64,000 bases of DNA from assembly GCA_910579125.1 (NCBI GenBank), contig CAJTTH010000007.1, positions 3,352 through 67,351 on the forward strand. Direction: 5' to 3'. The notes under the pieces were generated by a model that was given only the letters and a program-made list of their open reading frames with translations, was not told the DNA's origin and ran no database searches. Source of the stretch: an uncultured Oscillospiraceae bacterium (lineage in GTDB: Bacteria > Bacillota > Clostridia > Oscillospirales > Ruminococcaceae). This document shows, one piece after another, positions 23,784 to 32,034 of this stretch. A program made the position numbers and the translations under genes. The number at the start of each line of letters is the position of its first letter. The stretch's first letter is position 1.

Positions 23784-24499
23784 CGATAAACGCGGCAAAT
23801 TATGAAAACACCGAGCTGAACAGGCTTATCCGCGAGAGCGGCGAAGAGAGACTGGAGCTTGAAAACGTGCTCGGTCAGCGCTACATCGGCGCGGGGCTTT
23901 CGGGCAAGGAGATACTCATAAACGGCACGCCCGGAAACGCGCTCGGAGCGTATCTCAACGGTTCCAAGATAATCGTACACGGAAACGCGCAGGACGCTAT
24001 CGGCGATACCATGAACGACGGCGCTATCATCATTCACGGAAACTGCGGCGATACGGCGGGCTATGCAATGCGTTCCGGCGAGATCTACGTCGAGAAAAAC
24101 GCGGGCTACCGCGTGGGCATTCACATGAAGAGCTATCAGGACTTGTACCCGATAATCGTTATCGGCGGCAAGGTCGGGGATTTTCTCGGCGAGTATCAGG
24201 CGGGCGGTATCATTATCGTACTCGGCATAGGAGCGGAGGACTGCCCCGTCGGCTCGTTCTGCGGCACGGGAATGCACGGCGGCGAGATGTTTATCCGCTC
24301 CGAGACCGCGCCCGAAGGCTTGCCCGTTCAGGTGTGCTGCGTGGAGGCGACCGACGAGGAAAAGCAGTCGATTAGGCGCTATATAGAGCGTTATGTAAAG
24401 CATTTCGGGAACGACACCGACGAGCTGCTGAAGTCGCGCTTCTGGAAGCTCACGCCTAATTCGGCTTCTCCCTATAAGCAGCTTTACGTGAATAACTGA
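23780..24499 (+). CDS. Glutamate synthase GXGXG (domain 3) subunit
   Basis: 239 residues made largely of the right-handed beta-helix that forms the C-terminal domain of GltB. GxxxG repeats are visible: GAGLSGKEI, GNALGAYLNG, GDTMNDG, GNCGDTAGYAMRSG, GGKVGDFLGEYQAGG and GSFCGTGMHGG. It holds the active-site domains together structurally. Overlap with the FAD subunit gene implies stoichiometric translation. In most bacteria this is fused into GltB; here all four parts are separate proteins. Confidence 0.9.
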   Translation: MTINAANYENTELNRLIRESGEERLELENVLGQRYIGAGLSGKEILINGTPGNALGAYLNGSKIIVHGNAQDAIGDTMNDGAIIIHGNCGDTAGYAMRSGEIYVEKNAGYRVGIHMKSYQDLYPIIVIGGKVGDFLGEYQAGGIIIVLGIGAEDCPVGSFCGTGMHGGEMFIRSETAPEGLPVQVCCVEATDEEKQSIRRYIERYVKHFGNDTDELLKSRFWKLTPNSASPYKQLYVNN

Positions 24500-24501
24500 A
24501 G

Positions 24502-25134
24502 ATGATCCCGATCGAAAAATATAGGGACGACCCGTGCGGGACGCTTTCCATACCGTATTGGAAAGCCAAAAATCTTTCCGTTCCTCCGAATATGAGGATA
24601 GTTCACGAAAGGGACTTTGATGCGGCGCTGCTTGAAAAATACGCAGACAGACGATTTTTCAGGCTTATACACCGTCTCGAAAATATTCCCGAATATAATG
24701 CGGCAGACTTTGAGTTCGGCCGCATTTCGGCGGATATGCTCGGCGAGCTTTCAGATATGATAAACCGCTCCTATGAACACATGTCCGTCGGTATATCGGT
24801 CGAACAGCTAAAGGCTATGACGGCGTCCGAGGTGTACCGCCCCGAATTGTGGATAGGCGCGTTTGCCGACGGAAAAATTATCGGCTCGATTATTTGCGAG
24901 TTTGACAAGGACACAGACGAAGCGGCGATAGATTGGCTCCAGGTGTTGCCCGAATACAGAAACTGCGGCATAGCCTCAGCGCTTGTGTGCCGTGCTTTGA
25001 ATAAAATTCGCGGCGCGGCGGATTTCGCGACTGTTTCGGGCGAGTGTGACAATCCGACAGATCCCGAGTGCGTTTACCGCAAATGTGGTTTTACGGGCGA
25101 CGATGTCTGGCACATACTCAAAGCCCGCGAATAA
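24502..25134 (+). CDS. GNAT-family N-acetyltransferase
   Basis: 210 residues. The C-terminal half has the acetyl-CoA loop (VLPEYRNCGIASALVCRAL, the Q/RxxGxA/G pattern) and the preceding strands ELWIGAFADGKIIGSIICEF. The N-terminal 80 residues are not a recognised domain. It starts 2 bp after the GXGXG gene with no separate SD, so translation is probably coupled. Acceptor unknown. Its place in the glutamate operon could suggest an amino-acid-derived substrate, but that is a guess. Confidence 0.75.
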   Translation: MIPIEKYRDDPCGTLSIPYWKAKNLSVPPNMRIVHERDFDAALLEKYADRRFFRLIHRLENIPEYNAADFEFGRISADMLGELSDMINRSYEHMSVGISVEQLKAMTASEVYRPELWIGAFADGKIIGSIICEFDKDTDEAAIDWLQVLPEYRNCGIASALVCRALNKIRGAADFATVSGECDNPTDPECVYRKCGFTGDDVWHILKARE

Positions 25135-25168
25135 TCGTATACTTTAGAAACTTTTCGGGGAGGTAGCA

Positions 25169-25732
25169 ATGAAAATATTTATCAACGCCAGAACCGAAGA
25201 AATTTGCGGCAGCGTCGCGGCGGCGCTTGACGACCTCGGCGCGGAGTGCGTTCTTTGCGCCGGCGGCGAGACCGCCGCGCTCTCCGAGTGCGACGCGGTG
25301 ATCGTGTCCACTCCCCTGCGCGGCGAATTCGGACTGAACTTCGTCGCCGAGACCTCAAAAAAAACCTCCGCGCCGATAATCGTTCTGGCGCGCGCGGATA
25401 TAGCCGAGGACGTTCAGAGCCGCATAAGATTTACGGGAGCGTTCGTGCTGGCAAAGCCGTTCCAAAAAAGCGTACTCGCCCAGACGGTGAAAATGGCGCT
25501 CCTCGCGAAAGAAAACATCAACAGACTGGAACAAGAGAAAACCGAGCTGCTCGGACAGCTCGACGACGTGAAAACCATTGACCGTGCAAAATGCTGCCTT
25601 ATCGAATATCTAAACCTCACGGAAAATCAGGCGCACAGACATATACAAAAGCTGGCAATGGATACGCGAAGAACACAAAGAGAGATAGCCGAGGATATTC
25701 TGCGGACTTACTCGGGAATGACAACCTTATAA
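25169..25732 (+). CDS. ANTAR-domain response regulator (antiterminator)
   Basis: 187 residues. The N-terminal 120 or so resemble a receiver fold but lack a clear DD..D..K phosphorylation set, so it is probably a pseudo-receiver. A coiled-coil linker (ENINRLEQEKTELLGQLDD) leads to an ANTAR domain with its conserved helices (IDRAKCCLIEYLNLTENQAH, HIQKLAMDTRRTQREIAED). ANTAR proteins bind paired small RNA hairpins in leaders and prevent termination, often for nitrogen genes. ATG follows GGGGAGGT. As the last gene of the glutamate operon it may control the leader at 19305-19479. Confidence 0.85.
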   Translation: MKIFINARTEEICGSVAAALDDLGAECVLCAGGETAALSECDAVIVSTPLRGEFGLNFVAETSKKTSAPIIVLARADIAEDVQSRIRFTGAFVLAKPFQKSVLAQTVKMALLAKENINRLEQEKTELLGQLDDVKTIDRAKCCLIEYLNLTENQAHRHIQKLAMDTRRTQREIAEDILRTYSGMTTL

Positions 25733-25744
25733 AAATGATCTGAT

Positions 25745-25932
25745 ATACTTGCAGCTTGCCTTTTTTCGGCGTGCGTTCGCTTTTTTCGCAGCCTAGCTTC
25801 TATTCAAGCTCCGCTTCCATTACCGTTTGCAGTACGTCGCTGAACAGCTCTCATGCTGTTCATAATGTCCGTCGTGCTTGTAAATTACCGGCTGTTCACG
25901 AATGCTTTCAGCAGTTCTTTCGATTTTTCCAT
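25745..25932 (-). pseudogene. IS256-type transposase fragment (decayed)
   Basis: Reading leftward, ATG at 25932 gives MEKSKELLKAFVNSR and a stop. After a frame change comes LFSDVLQTVMEAELE, a stop, then KLGCEKSERTPKK. These blocks match the N-terminus of IS256-family (mutator type) transposases in order, with at least one small deletion and two stop codons. Only about 60 codons remain, and the body of the gene is absent. Upstream on its strand the sequence to about 26010 (containing GTGTAAAGAATAA) may be the old element end. It lies between the ANTAR and SbcC-like genes, so it marks a past insertion. Confidence 0.7.
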
Positions 25933-25938
25933 AATAAA

Positions 25939-25991
25939 AACACTTCCTTTCAGATTTTCCTTGCCTTAAGTCTTATCTGATCGGAAGTGTT
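25939..25991 (-). terminator. Hairpin terminator downstream of the SbcC-like gene
   Basis: AACACTTCC pairs with GGAAGTGTT, with an inner CAGAT/ATCTG stem. On the minus strand it is followed by TTTTTATT. It may originally have been part of the IS end. Confidence 0.6.
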
Positions 25992-26066
25992 TATTATTCT
26001 TTACACAGAACTTGGCGGGGGCTATTAAGCATTGTACGGCGCACAGACGTCTTTTCGCAGAGACCG

Positions 26067-28433
26067 TCAGATGCGTATCTCGTTTCCGCCAAGCAGAGCG
26101 GCGTATTCCTCGCGGCAAGTCAGAAAGACAACTTGGTGACGCTTGGCGCTTTCCTTTATCAGCTCGCACGACTGCTTAACTCGGTCGATATCCATATTGT
26201 TCAGCGGGTCGTCAAGTACAATAATTCCTCCGCCGTCGGGGAACAGATGATCGAGCACCGCAAGCCTGAACGCAAGGTAGACCGTTTCTTTTGTGCCGTC
26301 CGAGAGCTTGATAAAATCCAGATCGCAGTTTCCGCCGGCAACCTTGAAATCAGGCTTTCCCGGCTCGGCGAACTCTGCGGTGATCCTGTCTCCTGAAATT
26401 TGCTCGAGGTACTTCACAAAACTATCGGCAAGCGTTTGAATCGGATTTGACACGACCTCTTCCCTTTGTTCGCTGAGCACGCTGCGGATATGCAGCCAGT
26501 GTTCGAGCAGCGTCGCTTGCGCGTCAAACCTGCGTTTCGCGCCCTCACACTTTTCGCGGAGATCGTCATCGTGGCTTTCGGTAAATCTATCGAGCGCGTT
26601 CTGCGCCGCCGCCTTTTCGGAGAGCTTGTCCTCCTTTTTCCTGCGCGCCGTTTCCGCGGCGGTTTTCAGACTGTTTTTACGGCTCTCAGGATCGGATATA
26701 TTACGGAATTTTTCCGGAATGCTTTCCGCGGCACTTACGGCATTCTGCGCCTTTTTCAGTTCCTCGGAACGCTCGACGATACGCTTTTTCAATTCGTCCA
26801 TGCTGCCGAACTCGTTAGTAAACAGCGCGATCTCGGTTTTTTTTGCTCCAATAAATCCCCCAATATCGCTGCCTTTGCAAAGCGCCGCAATATCGCCGTC
26901 AATCATTGCCCTACCGCGAACATCGGTCAAAGCCGCTGCTTTACTCTCCAACTCGGAAAACCCGTCTCCCGCTGCGGCGCGGAGATTACTTTCGGCGAGC
27001 GCCTTGCTGCTCGTGAGCCTGTTATACTTATCGGCGAGCTGCATAACCTCATCGGTTGATTTGCAGCCGTACTTTTTGAATATCTCCCGAATTTTATTTT
27101 CCAGTTCCGCGATCCTTGAGCTTATCGCGACCGCGTTCACCTCGGCGGGGGCGAGCTCCATTTCCATAACGCCCGGTATCTCGATGCGGACTGCCTCGCT
27201 TATCCGCGCGTTTTCGCCGTTAAGCACGATCTCGCTGCCCGAGATCAGAGATGTTATTTTAACGGAATTTCCGCCAAGCATTTTTATTTTCGCGTCAATA
27301 TTCATTTCGCGCAGTGCGTTTTTAAGACGCGGTATCTCACGCTCCGAATATCTCAACGCGTCAAGCTCGCCGTCCTCGGGACAGGAGACGCCGTTCAGTT
27401 CGCTTTTGATATCCTTAAGCTCATCACTGAATTTTTTCGCGTTGACGTAACGGTCATACAGTTCGCGGTTTTCCTTTTCCTCTTTCAGCACCAGTGCTTT
27501 TTTGAGATTGTCTTTCGCTCTCGGAAAGTCCTCAAGTGCCTTGTTAAACCGCCCTATATCGTTATTGCAGCGCGTTATTATGTCGTTGTTCGACTTTATC
27601 GCGCGGATAGCGTCAAAGTATTTATCGAATTCTTCCAGTTCGCCGTCGGCTTTTGCGGCGGTGTTTTCGGCAGCGGAAAATTCACTCAGAGCACGGTCAA
27701 AGCTGACTTCGAGCGTTTTAAGTTCGTTAACCTCCTCTTCGGCGTCCTCCCAATCGTAAAGCGCCTGAAGAACCGTTCCGATGCCTTTTGCCCATCGTCC
27801 GCCGCCGCTCTTTCTTTTGGGTGCGCCGACATCTGTATCCCAATTCGAAGAAAGCTCATCGATTTTTTTGTTAATCTTTTTTTCGAGAATCTCCGCCGAA
27901 ATTCCGTCGCTCTCCGCAAATGCCTCGGAGACCGTCTCGGCAAGCGTTCTGCGTGTATCGGTGTCCTTTTGATCGAGAATATTCCTGAGATTATCGGCAA
28001 AGCTGCTCTGCGGTGAAAGCAGCATTTCTCTGTAAACGCCCTCGCCGTAGCCGAGAATTTCACCAAGCACCTCGTTTATCTTCGCTTGATTTTTTATAAC
28101 GCCGTCTGGCGTTGAGAGCTTTGCAACCGCGTCGTCGCCCCATTCTTTTGTTAGCTTGTAATCGCCGTCCTCGGTTTCAATAACCGCCGTTCCGTCAATG
28201 CTGCCGAAACGCCTGCCGTCCTTTCTCTCGGCAGGGAACGCGCTTTCCTTAAAGTCCTTGTCGCGTCTGCCGTCAATTTTCGCGTTCTTGAAAAGTATGC
28301 CCGAAATAAGGTTTACTAGCGTGGTTTTCCCCGATTCGTTCTTTCCGTACACGACGTTTATTCCGTCGGCAAACGTGATCTCCCTTTCGCGTATGCCCGC
28401 AAACTGCTCCGTGGATATCTTCTTCAGTTTCAT
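26067..28433 (-). CDS. SbcC/Rad50-like (YhaN-like) SMC-family ATPase
   Basis: 788 residues. The N-terminal ABC half-site has Walker A GKNESGKTT and the C-terminal half has the signature KLSDGTKETVYLAF and Walker B IIVLDDPLNNMD. In between are long charged coiled-coil segments with no visible CxxC zinc hook. It likely forms a nuclease complex with the metallophosphoesterase encoded 1 bp upstream, acting on DNA ends or aberrant structures. It is shorter than classical SbcC (about 1000 residues), so a YhaN-like name is safer than sbcC. ATG is directly coupled to the preceding stop. Confidence 0.85.
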   Translation of the reverse strand: MKLKKISTEQFAGIREREITFADGINVVYGKNESGKTTLVNLISGILFKNAKIDGRRDKDFKESAFPAERKDGRRFGSIDGTAVIETEDGDYKLTKEWGDDAVAKLSTPDGVIKNQAKINEVLGEILGYGEGVYREMLLSPQSSFADNLRNILDQKDTDTRRTLAETVSEAFAESDGISAEILEKKINKKIDELSSNWDTDVGAPKRKSGGGRWAKGIGTVLQALYDWEDAEEEVNELKTLEVSFDRALSEFSAAENTAAKADGELEEFDKYFDAIRAIKSNNDIITRCNNDIGRFNKALEDFPRAKDNLKKALVLKEEKENRELYDRYVNAKKFSDELKDIKSELNGVSCPEDGELDALRYSEREIPRLKNALREMNIDAKIKMLGGNSVKITSLISGSEIVLNGENARISEAVRIEIPGVMEMELAPAEVNAVAISSRIAELENKIREIFKKYGCKSTDEVMQLADKYNRLTSSKALAESNLRAAAGDGFSELESKAAALTDVRGRAMIDGDIAALCKGSDIGGFIGAKKTEIALFTNEFGSMDELKKRIVERSEELKKAQNAVSAAESIPEKFRNISDPESRKNSLKTAAETARRKKEDKLSEKAAAQNALDRFTESHDDDLREKCEGAKRRFDAQATLLEHWLHIRSVLSEQREEVVSNPIQTLADSFVKYLEQISGDRITAEFAEPGKPDFKVAGGNCDLDFIKLSDGTKETVYLAFRLAVLDHLFPDGGGIIVLDDPLNNMDIDRVKQSCELIKESAKRHQVVFLTCREEYAALLGGNEIRI

Positions 28434-28434
28434 A

Positions 28435-29556
28435 TCACTTGCCCTCCTTTATTTCGTTTATAAGATCATAAGCAAGCTGAGCTTCGCACGGGTCGTCAAG
28501 CAGACCGTTCAACAGCCTTGCGGCAAGCGAGACCGCGGGAAATTCCTTTTCGACAAGTTCCTTTGTGATAAGCCGTGTCAATCCGTCGTCGGAATAAGAA
28601 TACTCAAGGAAACGTCCGAGTACTCCGTTTATTATCTTGTCTCTGTCGGAGTACTCCTCGTCCGAAACAGCGCCTCCGATTATCAGTTCAGCAACGGAAT
28701 TGCTGCCAAAGTTTTTCACCGCATCAGTAAGCTCACGCTCCGCATTACCCGCAGTAAGCGAAACTTTTTTACGGTAAAAACGCAGTCCGCCGGAAACGTA
28801 TTTTTTCGCGCGAATATTTTTTTGCGCGTCAATTTCAATAATAAAGCACTGCCCCTCGGTGTTGTTTGATACGTCGGTCTGAACGTGAGTACCCGCGTTG
28901 AAGATCTTCTCCGTGCGCGCCGTAAATTCCTCGGTCAAATCATTCGGGAACGGCACATGAGTATGTCCGATAAGCCATATATCAACGGGAATATCGTTCA
29001 GCTCTCCGCGCGTCATCATAAAATATTCGCCCTCTCTGTCAAGAGATTCACCCTCAACAGCTCCGTGAGCCATACCGATAAGCAATTTCCCGTCGTCTGG
29101 GAAATTCACTTTCTTTATCCAACCAAGCCTGTTTTCTCCCTGCTCGGAATGAGGCTTATCACAGAACGCGGGATATATCACCGCGTCAAGCTCGTCCAAC
29201 TCGTAGGGCTTGTATTCGGTCATGACTAATATATTATCAGTATCGGCGGCGCAGTCTTTAAACGCTTTCCACACCTCGGCGTTTTCGGCGTAATAGTCGT
29301 GATTTCCGGGAATGATCGCAACCGTACCGTTAAAGTCCGAAAGCGCGTCGACAACTGCTTTTATTTGTTTCTGCGCGGCATTGTTCGTGTTTTCAAAAAG
29401 ATCGCCCGTAACCGCAAACAACCCGCAGCCCTCGTTATTCGCGGTCTCAACCATACGCCGCAGCGCGTCTGTCCGTTCCGCAATTATCTCCTTTTTCTTT
29501 GAGTGATTTGCGTATTTTTTCCCGATATGATTATCGCCTGTAACAAATATTCTCAT
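28435..29556 (-). CDS. SbcD/Mre11-like (YhaO-like) metallophosphoesterase
   Basis: 373 residues. All metal motifs are intact: GDNHIGKK, GDLFEN, GNHDYY, MAHGAVEG and GHTHVPFP. It is the nuclease partner of the downstream SMC-type ATPase, as in SbcCD or YhaNO. A C-terminal region of about 120 residues (from VSLTAGNAERE) probably contacts the ATPase coiled coils. Its own promoter lies at 29590-29618. Confidence 0.87.
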   Translation of the reverse strand: MRIFVTGDNHIGKKYANHSKKKEIIAERTDALRRMVETANNEGCGLFAVTGDLFENTNNAAQKQIKAVVDALSDFNGTVAIIPGNHDYYAENAEVWKAFKDCAADTDNILVMTEYKPYELDELDAVIYPAFCDKPHSEQGENRLGWIKKVNFPDDGKLLIGMAHGAVEGESLDREGEYFMMTRGELNDIPVDIWLIGHTHVPFPNDLTEEFTARTEKIFNAGTHVQTDVSNNTEGQCFIIEIDAQKNIRAKKYVSGGLRFYRKKVSLTAGNAERELTDAVKNFGSNSVAELIIGGAVSDEEYSDRDKIINGVLGRFLEYSYSDDGLTRLITKELVEKEFPAVSLAARLLNGLLDDPCEAQLAYDLINEIKEGK

Positions 29557-29589
29557 TTAAGCGTCCCCCGTCATTTTTATTCCGAATAT

Positions 29590-29618
29590 ATTATAGCATA
29601 TTAAAAAAGTATTTGCAA
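29590..29618 (-). promoter_or_regulatory. Promoter of the SbcDC-like operon
   Basis: On the minus strand TTGCAA (29613-29618), 17-bp spacer, TATAAT (29590-29595). Confidence 0.7.
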
Positions 29619-29688
29619 GCGTTTATTGTTTCGTTTTTGATACACTTGTTTCATTGCGTGTCATTATCGCGTATCGCGGTAATAAACA

Positions 29689-29718
29689 AAGCACGGAAAC
29701 CGCAAAATTTCCGCGCTT
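29689..29718 (-). terminator. Terminator after the HTH-TPR gene
   Basis: AAGCRCGGAAA pairs with its complement (one G:U) and is followed on the minus strand by TTTGTTTATT. Confidence 0.75.
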
Positions 29719-29736
29719 ATTAGACTTGCTTTTAAA

Positions 29737-30369
29737 TCACCATATTTCGTTACCGTTTCCGATAAGCAATTTTTTGATGTTTGCGTTTATCTCGTTTTCA
29801 TCTAAACCTTGCTCGATCAGCGGTTTGATCGCCTCGCGGCTTTCTCTTGCGTGCGGAAGTTCGCCGGCAAGAGAAAGCGCCTTTTCTGCTCTGCCACATT
29901 TAAGATACAAAAAGCACAACACAGCACGCATTGTCGACTTTTGCTTTTCATTAACGGATATCCGAAGTCCTCTTTCCATAAGCTCGACCGCCTCTTCGGA
30001 TTTTCCCCGCAGCGCAAGAACACCCGCCAGACCCAAAATCATTCCCGGCTTGTTCGGGTAAATTAACAGCGCGTCACGATAAACCTTTTCAGCCGAACCG
30101 TAATCGCCGTTCCGCTGATATTCAACCGCCGTCTCGTGAATATTATAACGTGTCTTTTCAGCGCGGATACTATCCATACCGATAAGCAGATCAACGCTCG
30201 TTTCAAATATGTTCGCCAGCGCGGGTAAAAAGGTGATGTCGGGATAGCACTCACTGCGTTCCCACCTCGAAACGCTCTGCGGCGTAACGCCAAGATACTC
30301 CGCGACATCTTCTTGCGTAAGATTTTTCATTGCACGGTATTTCTTCAGATTTTCGTCTAAATATAACAT
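29737..30369 (-). CDS. XRE-type HTH regulator with TPR-like C-terminus
   Basis: 210 residues. The N-terminal Cro/CI helix-turn-helix reads RAMKNLTQEDVAEYLGVTPQ with the recognition helix SVSRWERSECYPDI. From about residue 90 the pattern (EYQRNGDYGSAEKVYRDAL, LALRGKSEEAVELMERGL, LYLKCGRAEKALSLAGEL) is that of tetratricopeptide repeats. Such HTH-TPR proteins often sense a peptide or a partner protein. ATG at 30369 has AAAGGAG upstream; the frame extends 27 codons further without similarity. Target genes unknown. Confidence 0.85.
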   Translation of the reverse strand: MLYLDENLKKYRAMKNLTQEDVAEYLGVTPQSVSRWERSECYPDITFLPALANIFETSVDLLIGMDSIRAEKTRYNIHETAVEYQRNGDYGSAEKVYRDALLIYPNKPGMILGLAGVLALRGKSEEAVELMERGLRISVNEKQKSTMRAVLCFLYLKCGRAEKALSLAGELPHARESREAIKPLIEQGLDENEINANIKKLLIGNGNEIW

Positions 30370-30461
30370 AAAACCTCTCCTTTGATTTTTGATATTTATA
30401 TTATAACAAAACGCCGACATAAATTCAATAACGCATTTGTTGTAACGCACTGAACATAGTT

Positions 30462-30490
30462 AAAGGGATCGACAAAGCGCCGATCCCTTT
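30462..30490. terminator. Intrinsic terminator downstream of ridA
   Basis: A 10-bp perfect stem (AAAGGGATCG with its complement), 9-nt loop. For the minus-strand ridA operon it sits 12 bp past the stop. Confidence 0.75.
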
Positions 30491-30501
30491 ATATTATCAA
30501 T

Positions 30502-30873
30502 TTAAAGCTCCGCGATAAGCTCGACCTCGACGAGCGCACCCTTGGGTATCTGCAAGCCGCCGACGCACGAACGCGCAGGCTTGCCCGTGAAGTACTCCGC
30601 GTAAACCGCGTTGAATGCCGCAAAATCGCCGATATCCTTAAGGAAGCAGTTAGTCTTGACCACCTTGTCGAGCGTGGTTCCCGCTGCCTCGAGAACCGCT
30701 TTCAGGTTTTCGCAGACGCGCTTTGTCTGCTCCTCGATACCTCCGTTGACGAGGTTTCCGGTCGCGGGGTCGATCGGTATCTGCCCCGAGGTAAACAGCA
30801 TATTGCCGCTTATTTTCGCCTGAGTGTACGGTCCGATCGCCTGCGGCGCATTGTCCGTGTGAACGTCTTTCAT
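30502..30873 (-). CDS. ridA: RidA-family 2-iminobutanoate/2-iminopropanoate deaminase
   Basis: 123 residues, full RidA length. Motifs: APQAIGPYTQAK, LFTSGQIPIDPATG, EEQTKRVCENLKAVLEAAG, and the active-site Arg in KPARSCVGG before EVELIAEL. RidA hydrolyses the reactive enamine/imine formed by threonine and serine dehydratases. That fits its position downstream of the threonine deaminase gene on the same strand, with two unrelated genes between. ATG at 30873 has AAGGAG upstream. Confidence 0.93.
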   Translation of the reverse strand: MKDVHTDNAPQAIGPYTQAKISGNMLFTSGQIPIDPATGNLVNGGIEEQTKRVCENLKAVLEAAGTTLDKVVKTNCFLKDIGDFAAFNAVYAEYFTGKPARSCVGGLQIPKGALVEVELIAEL

Positions 30874-30893
30874 TGTAATTTCTCCTTTCAAAG

Positions 30894-31478
30894 TTAAACA
30901 AAATTCAGCCTGTAATGCTCGTAAATATCTATCGCGCGAACGTCGTGCTTTTCGGTCTTGAATTCCGCGCTCCACTGCGGCGGAAGTATGTGCAACACCT
31001 TATTGAAGCCGACGTTCATTGCGCGCAGTTCCCTGTATTCCTCATCGGAAAACTGCCCGTAAAAGCTGCGGATATCGCCGTTTTTGAGGAACTCAAACAG
31101 CCCCGACGGCTTTATACCCAAATCCTCATACTCCGACGTATCGGGTGCGAAATAGATGATGTTGCCTGTGCAGTCGGGCAGCAGTCCGATATTCAGCGCG
31201 AAAATGCCGCCGAAAATATCGTCGCCGAAAATGATATACCCGCCCCCGCCGAATTTAACGTTGAACATACTTATATCGCGGAAATTCGTGTCGCGGTTGC
31301 TGCCGAGCAGACGCACTACGCAGTCCGCGCAAACTCCGCCGCTCTGCGTTATCAACATTCCGAACGCTGTCGTGTCGTCCTCCTGATAATACTCGGCGTT
31401 TATCGCCGCGCAAGGCAAGTCGGGCGGTATTATCTCAACGGAATTTTTCCCGTTTAAAAGCAAGTCGCCAAGCACCAT
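30894..31478 (-). CDS. DUF2625-like protein
   Basis: 194 residues. The layout of an N-terminal MLITQSGGV block, a central IIFGDDIFGGIFALN block and IIYFAPDTSEYEDLG followed by FLKNGDIRSFYGQF matches the DUF2625 family. Function is unknown in that family. It has no signal peptide. It lies between the unknown gene at 31488 and ridA and may be part of the ilvA transcript. Confidence 0.7.
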   Translation of the reverse strand: MVLGDLLLNGKNSVEIIPPDLPCAAINAEYYQEDDTTAFGMLITQSGGVCADCVVRLLGSNRDTNFRDISMFNVKFGGGGYIIFGDDIFGGIFALNIGLLPDCTGNIIYFAPDTSEYEDLGIKPSGLFEFLKNGDIRSFYGQFSDEEYRELRAMNVGFNKVLHILPPQWSAEFKTEKHDVRAIDIYEHYRLNFV

Positions 31479-31487
31479 ACTGACCTC

Positions 31488-32024
31488 CTAAAAGCCGCTG
31501 TAACACAGCTCTTTCATATCGGTGAACACAAAATCGGGTTCCTTGCGGAAGAAAATTTTCGGCTTAAAGTCAGCCTTGTCCGCGCAGACAAAGTTAAACG
31601 TTATCAAATAATAATTCCACACTTGGCAATCCCAAAAGGACGAGCGGTCGTTGTAGACTATCCGTCCGCTTTTTCCGTTCGTCAGAGTGAACTTACTTTT
31701 TATCCACCCGCGCTGCTTTTTATCGGTGTAAAGTATCTCGTAGCCGTTTTCCGCGCGTTTCACGAATATACGCTCCCCGAAAAAGTCAGCCGCAAATTTC
31801 CCCGTAAACAGCGCATTCTCTCCGAGAATTTTCACTTTACTGCGTTGCTCCCGAATGCCCTCTGGCGACTGAAAAAGTTCCGCCTTATTAAACAGAATTT
31901 CGTCCGAAATATCCGCATTATCAAACTCCACGGGAAGAAATTTCACAGCCCGCCGCGCGTTCGCGAAATTGCCGTAACGCACGGCTTTGGTATAAACGAG
32001 AACTATCTCCTGTACGAAAAGCAT
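31488..32024 (-). CDS. Hypothetical protein
   Basis: 178 residues, not recognised. The sequence is soluble, with alternating basic and aromatic strands (ILYTDKKQRGWIKSKF, RIVYNDRSSFWDCQVWNYY). ATG at 32024 is preceded by GGAGG; the frame opens 7 codons earlier without SD. It starts 10 bp after ilvA and ends 9 bp before the DUF2625 gene, so the three are probably one operon. Confidence 0.65.
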   Translation of the reverse strand: MLFVQEIVLVYTKAVRYGNFANARRAVKFLPVEFDNADISDEILFNKAELFQSPEGIREQRSKVKILGENALFTGKFAADFFGERIFVKRAENGYEILYTDKKQRGWIKSKFTLTNGKSGRIVYNDRSSFWDCQVWNYYLITFNFVCADKADFKPKIFFRKEPDFVFTDMKELCYSGF

Positions 32025-32034
32025 TTTCCCTCCG

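Noticed and set aside
26067..29556. Defence island around the SbcCD-like pair
   Set aside because: Neighbours are an IS remnant, an HTH-TPR regulator and amino-acid genes. No restriction, toxin-antitoxin or other defence gene is next to it.
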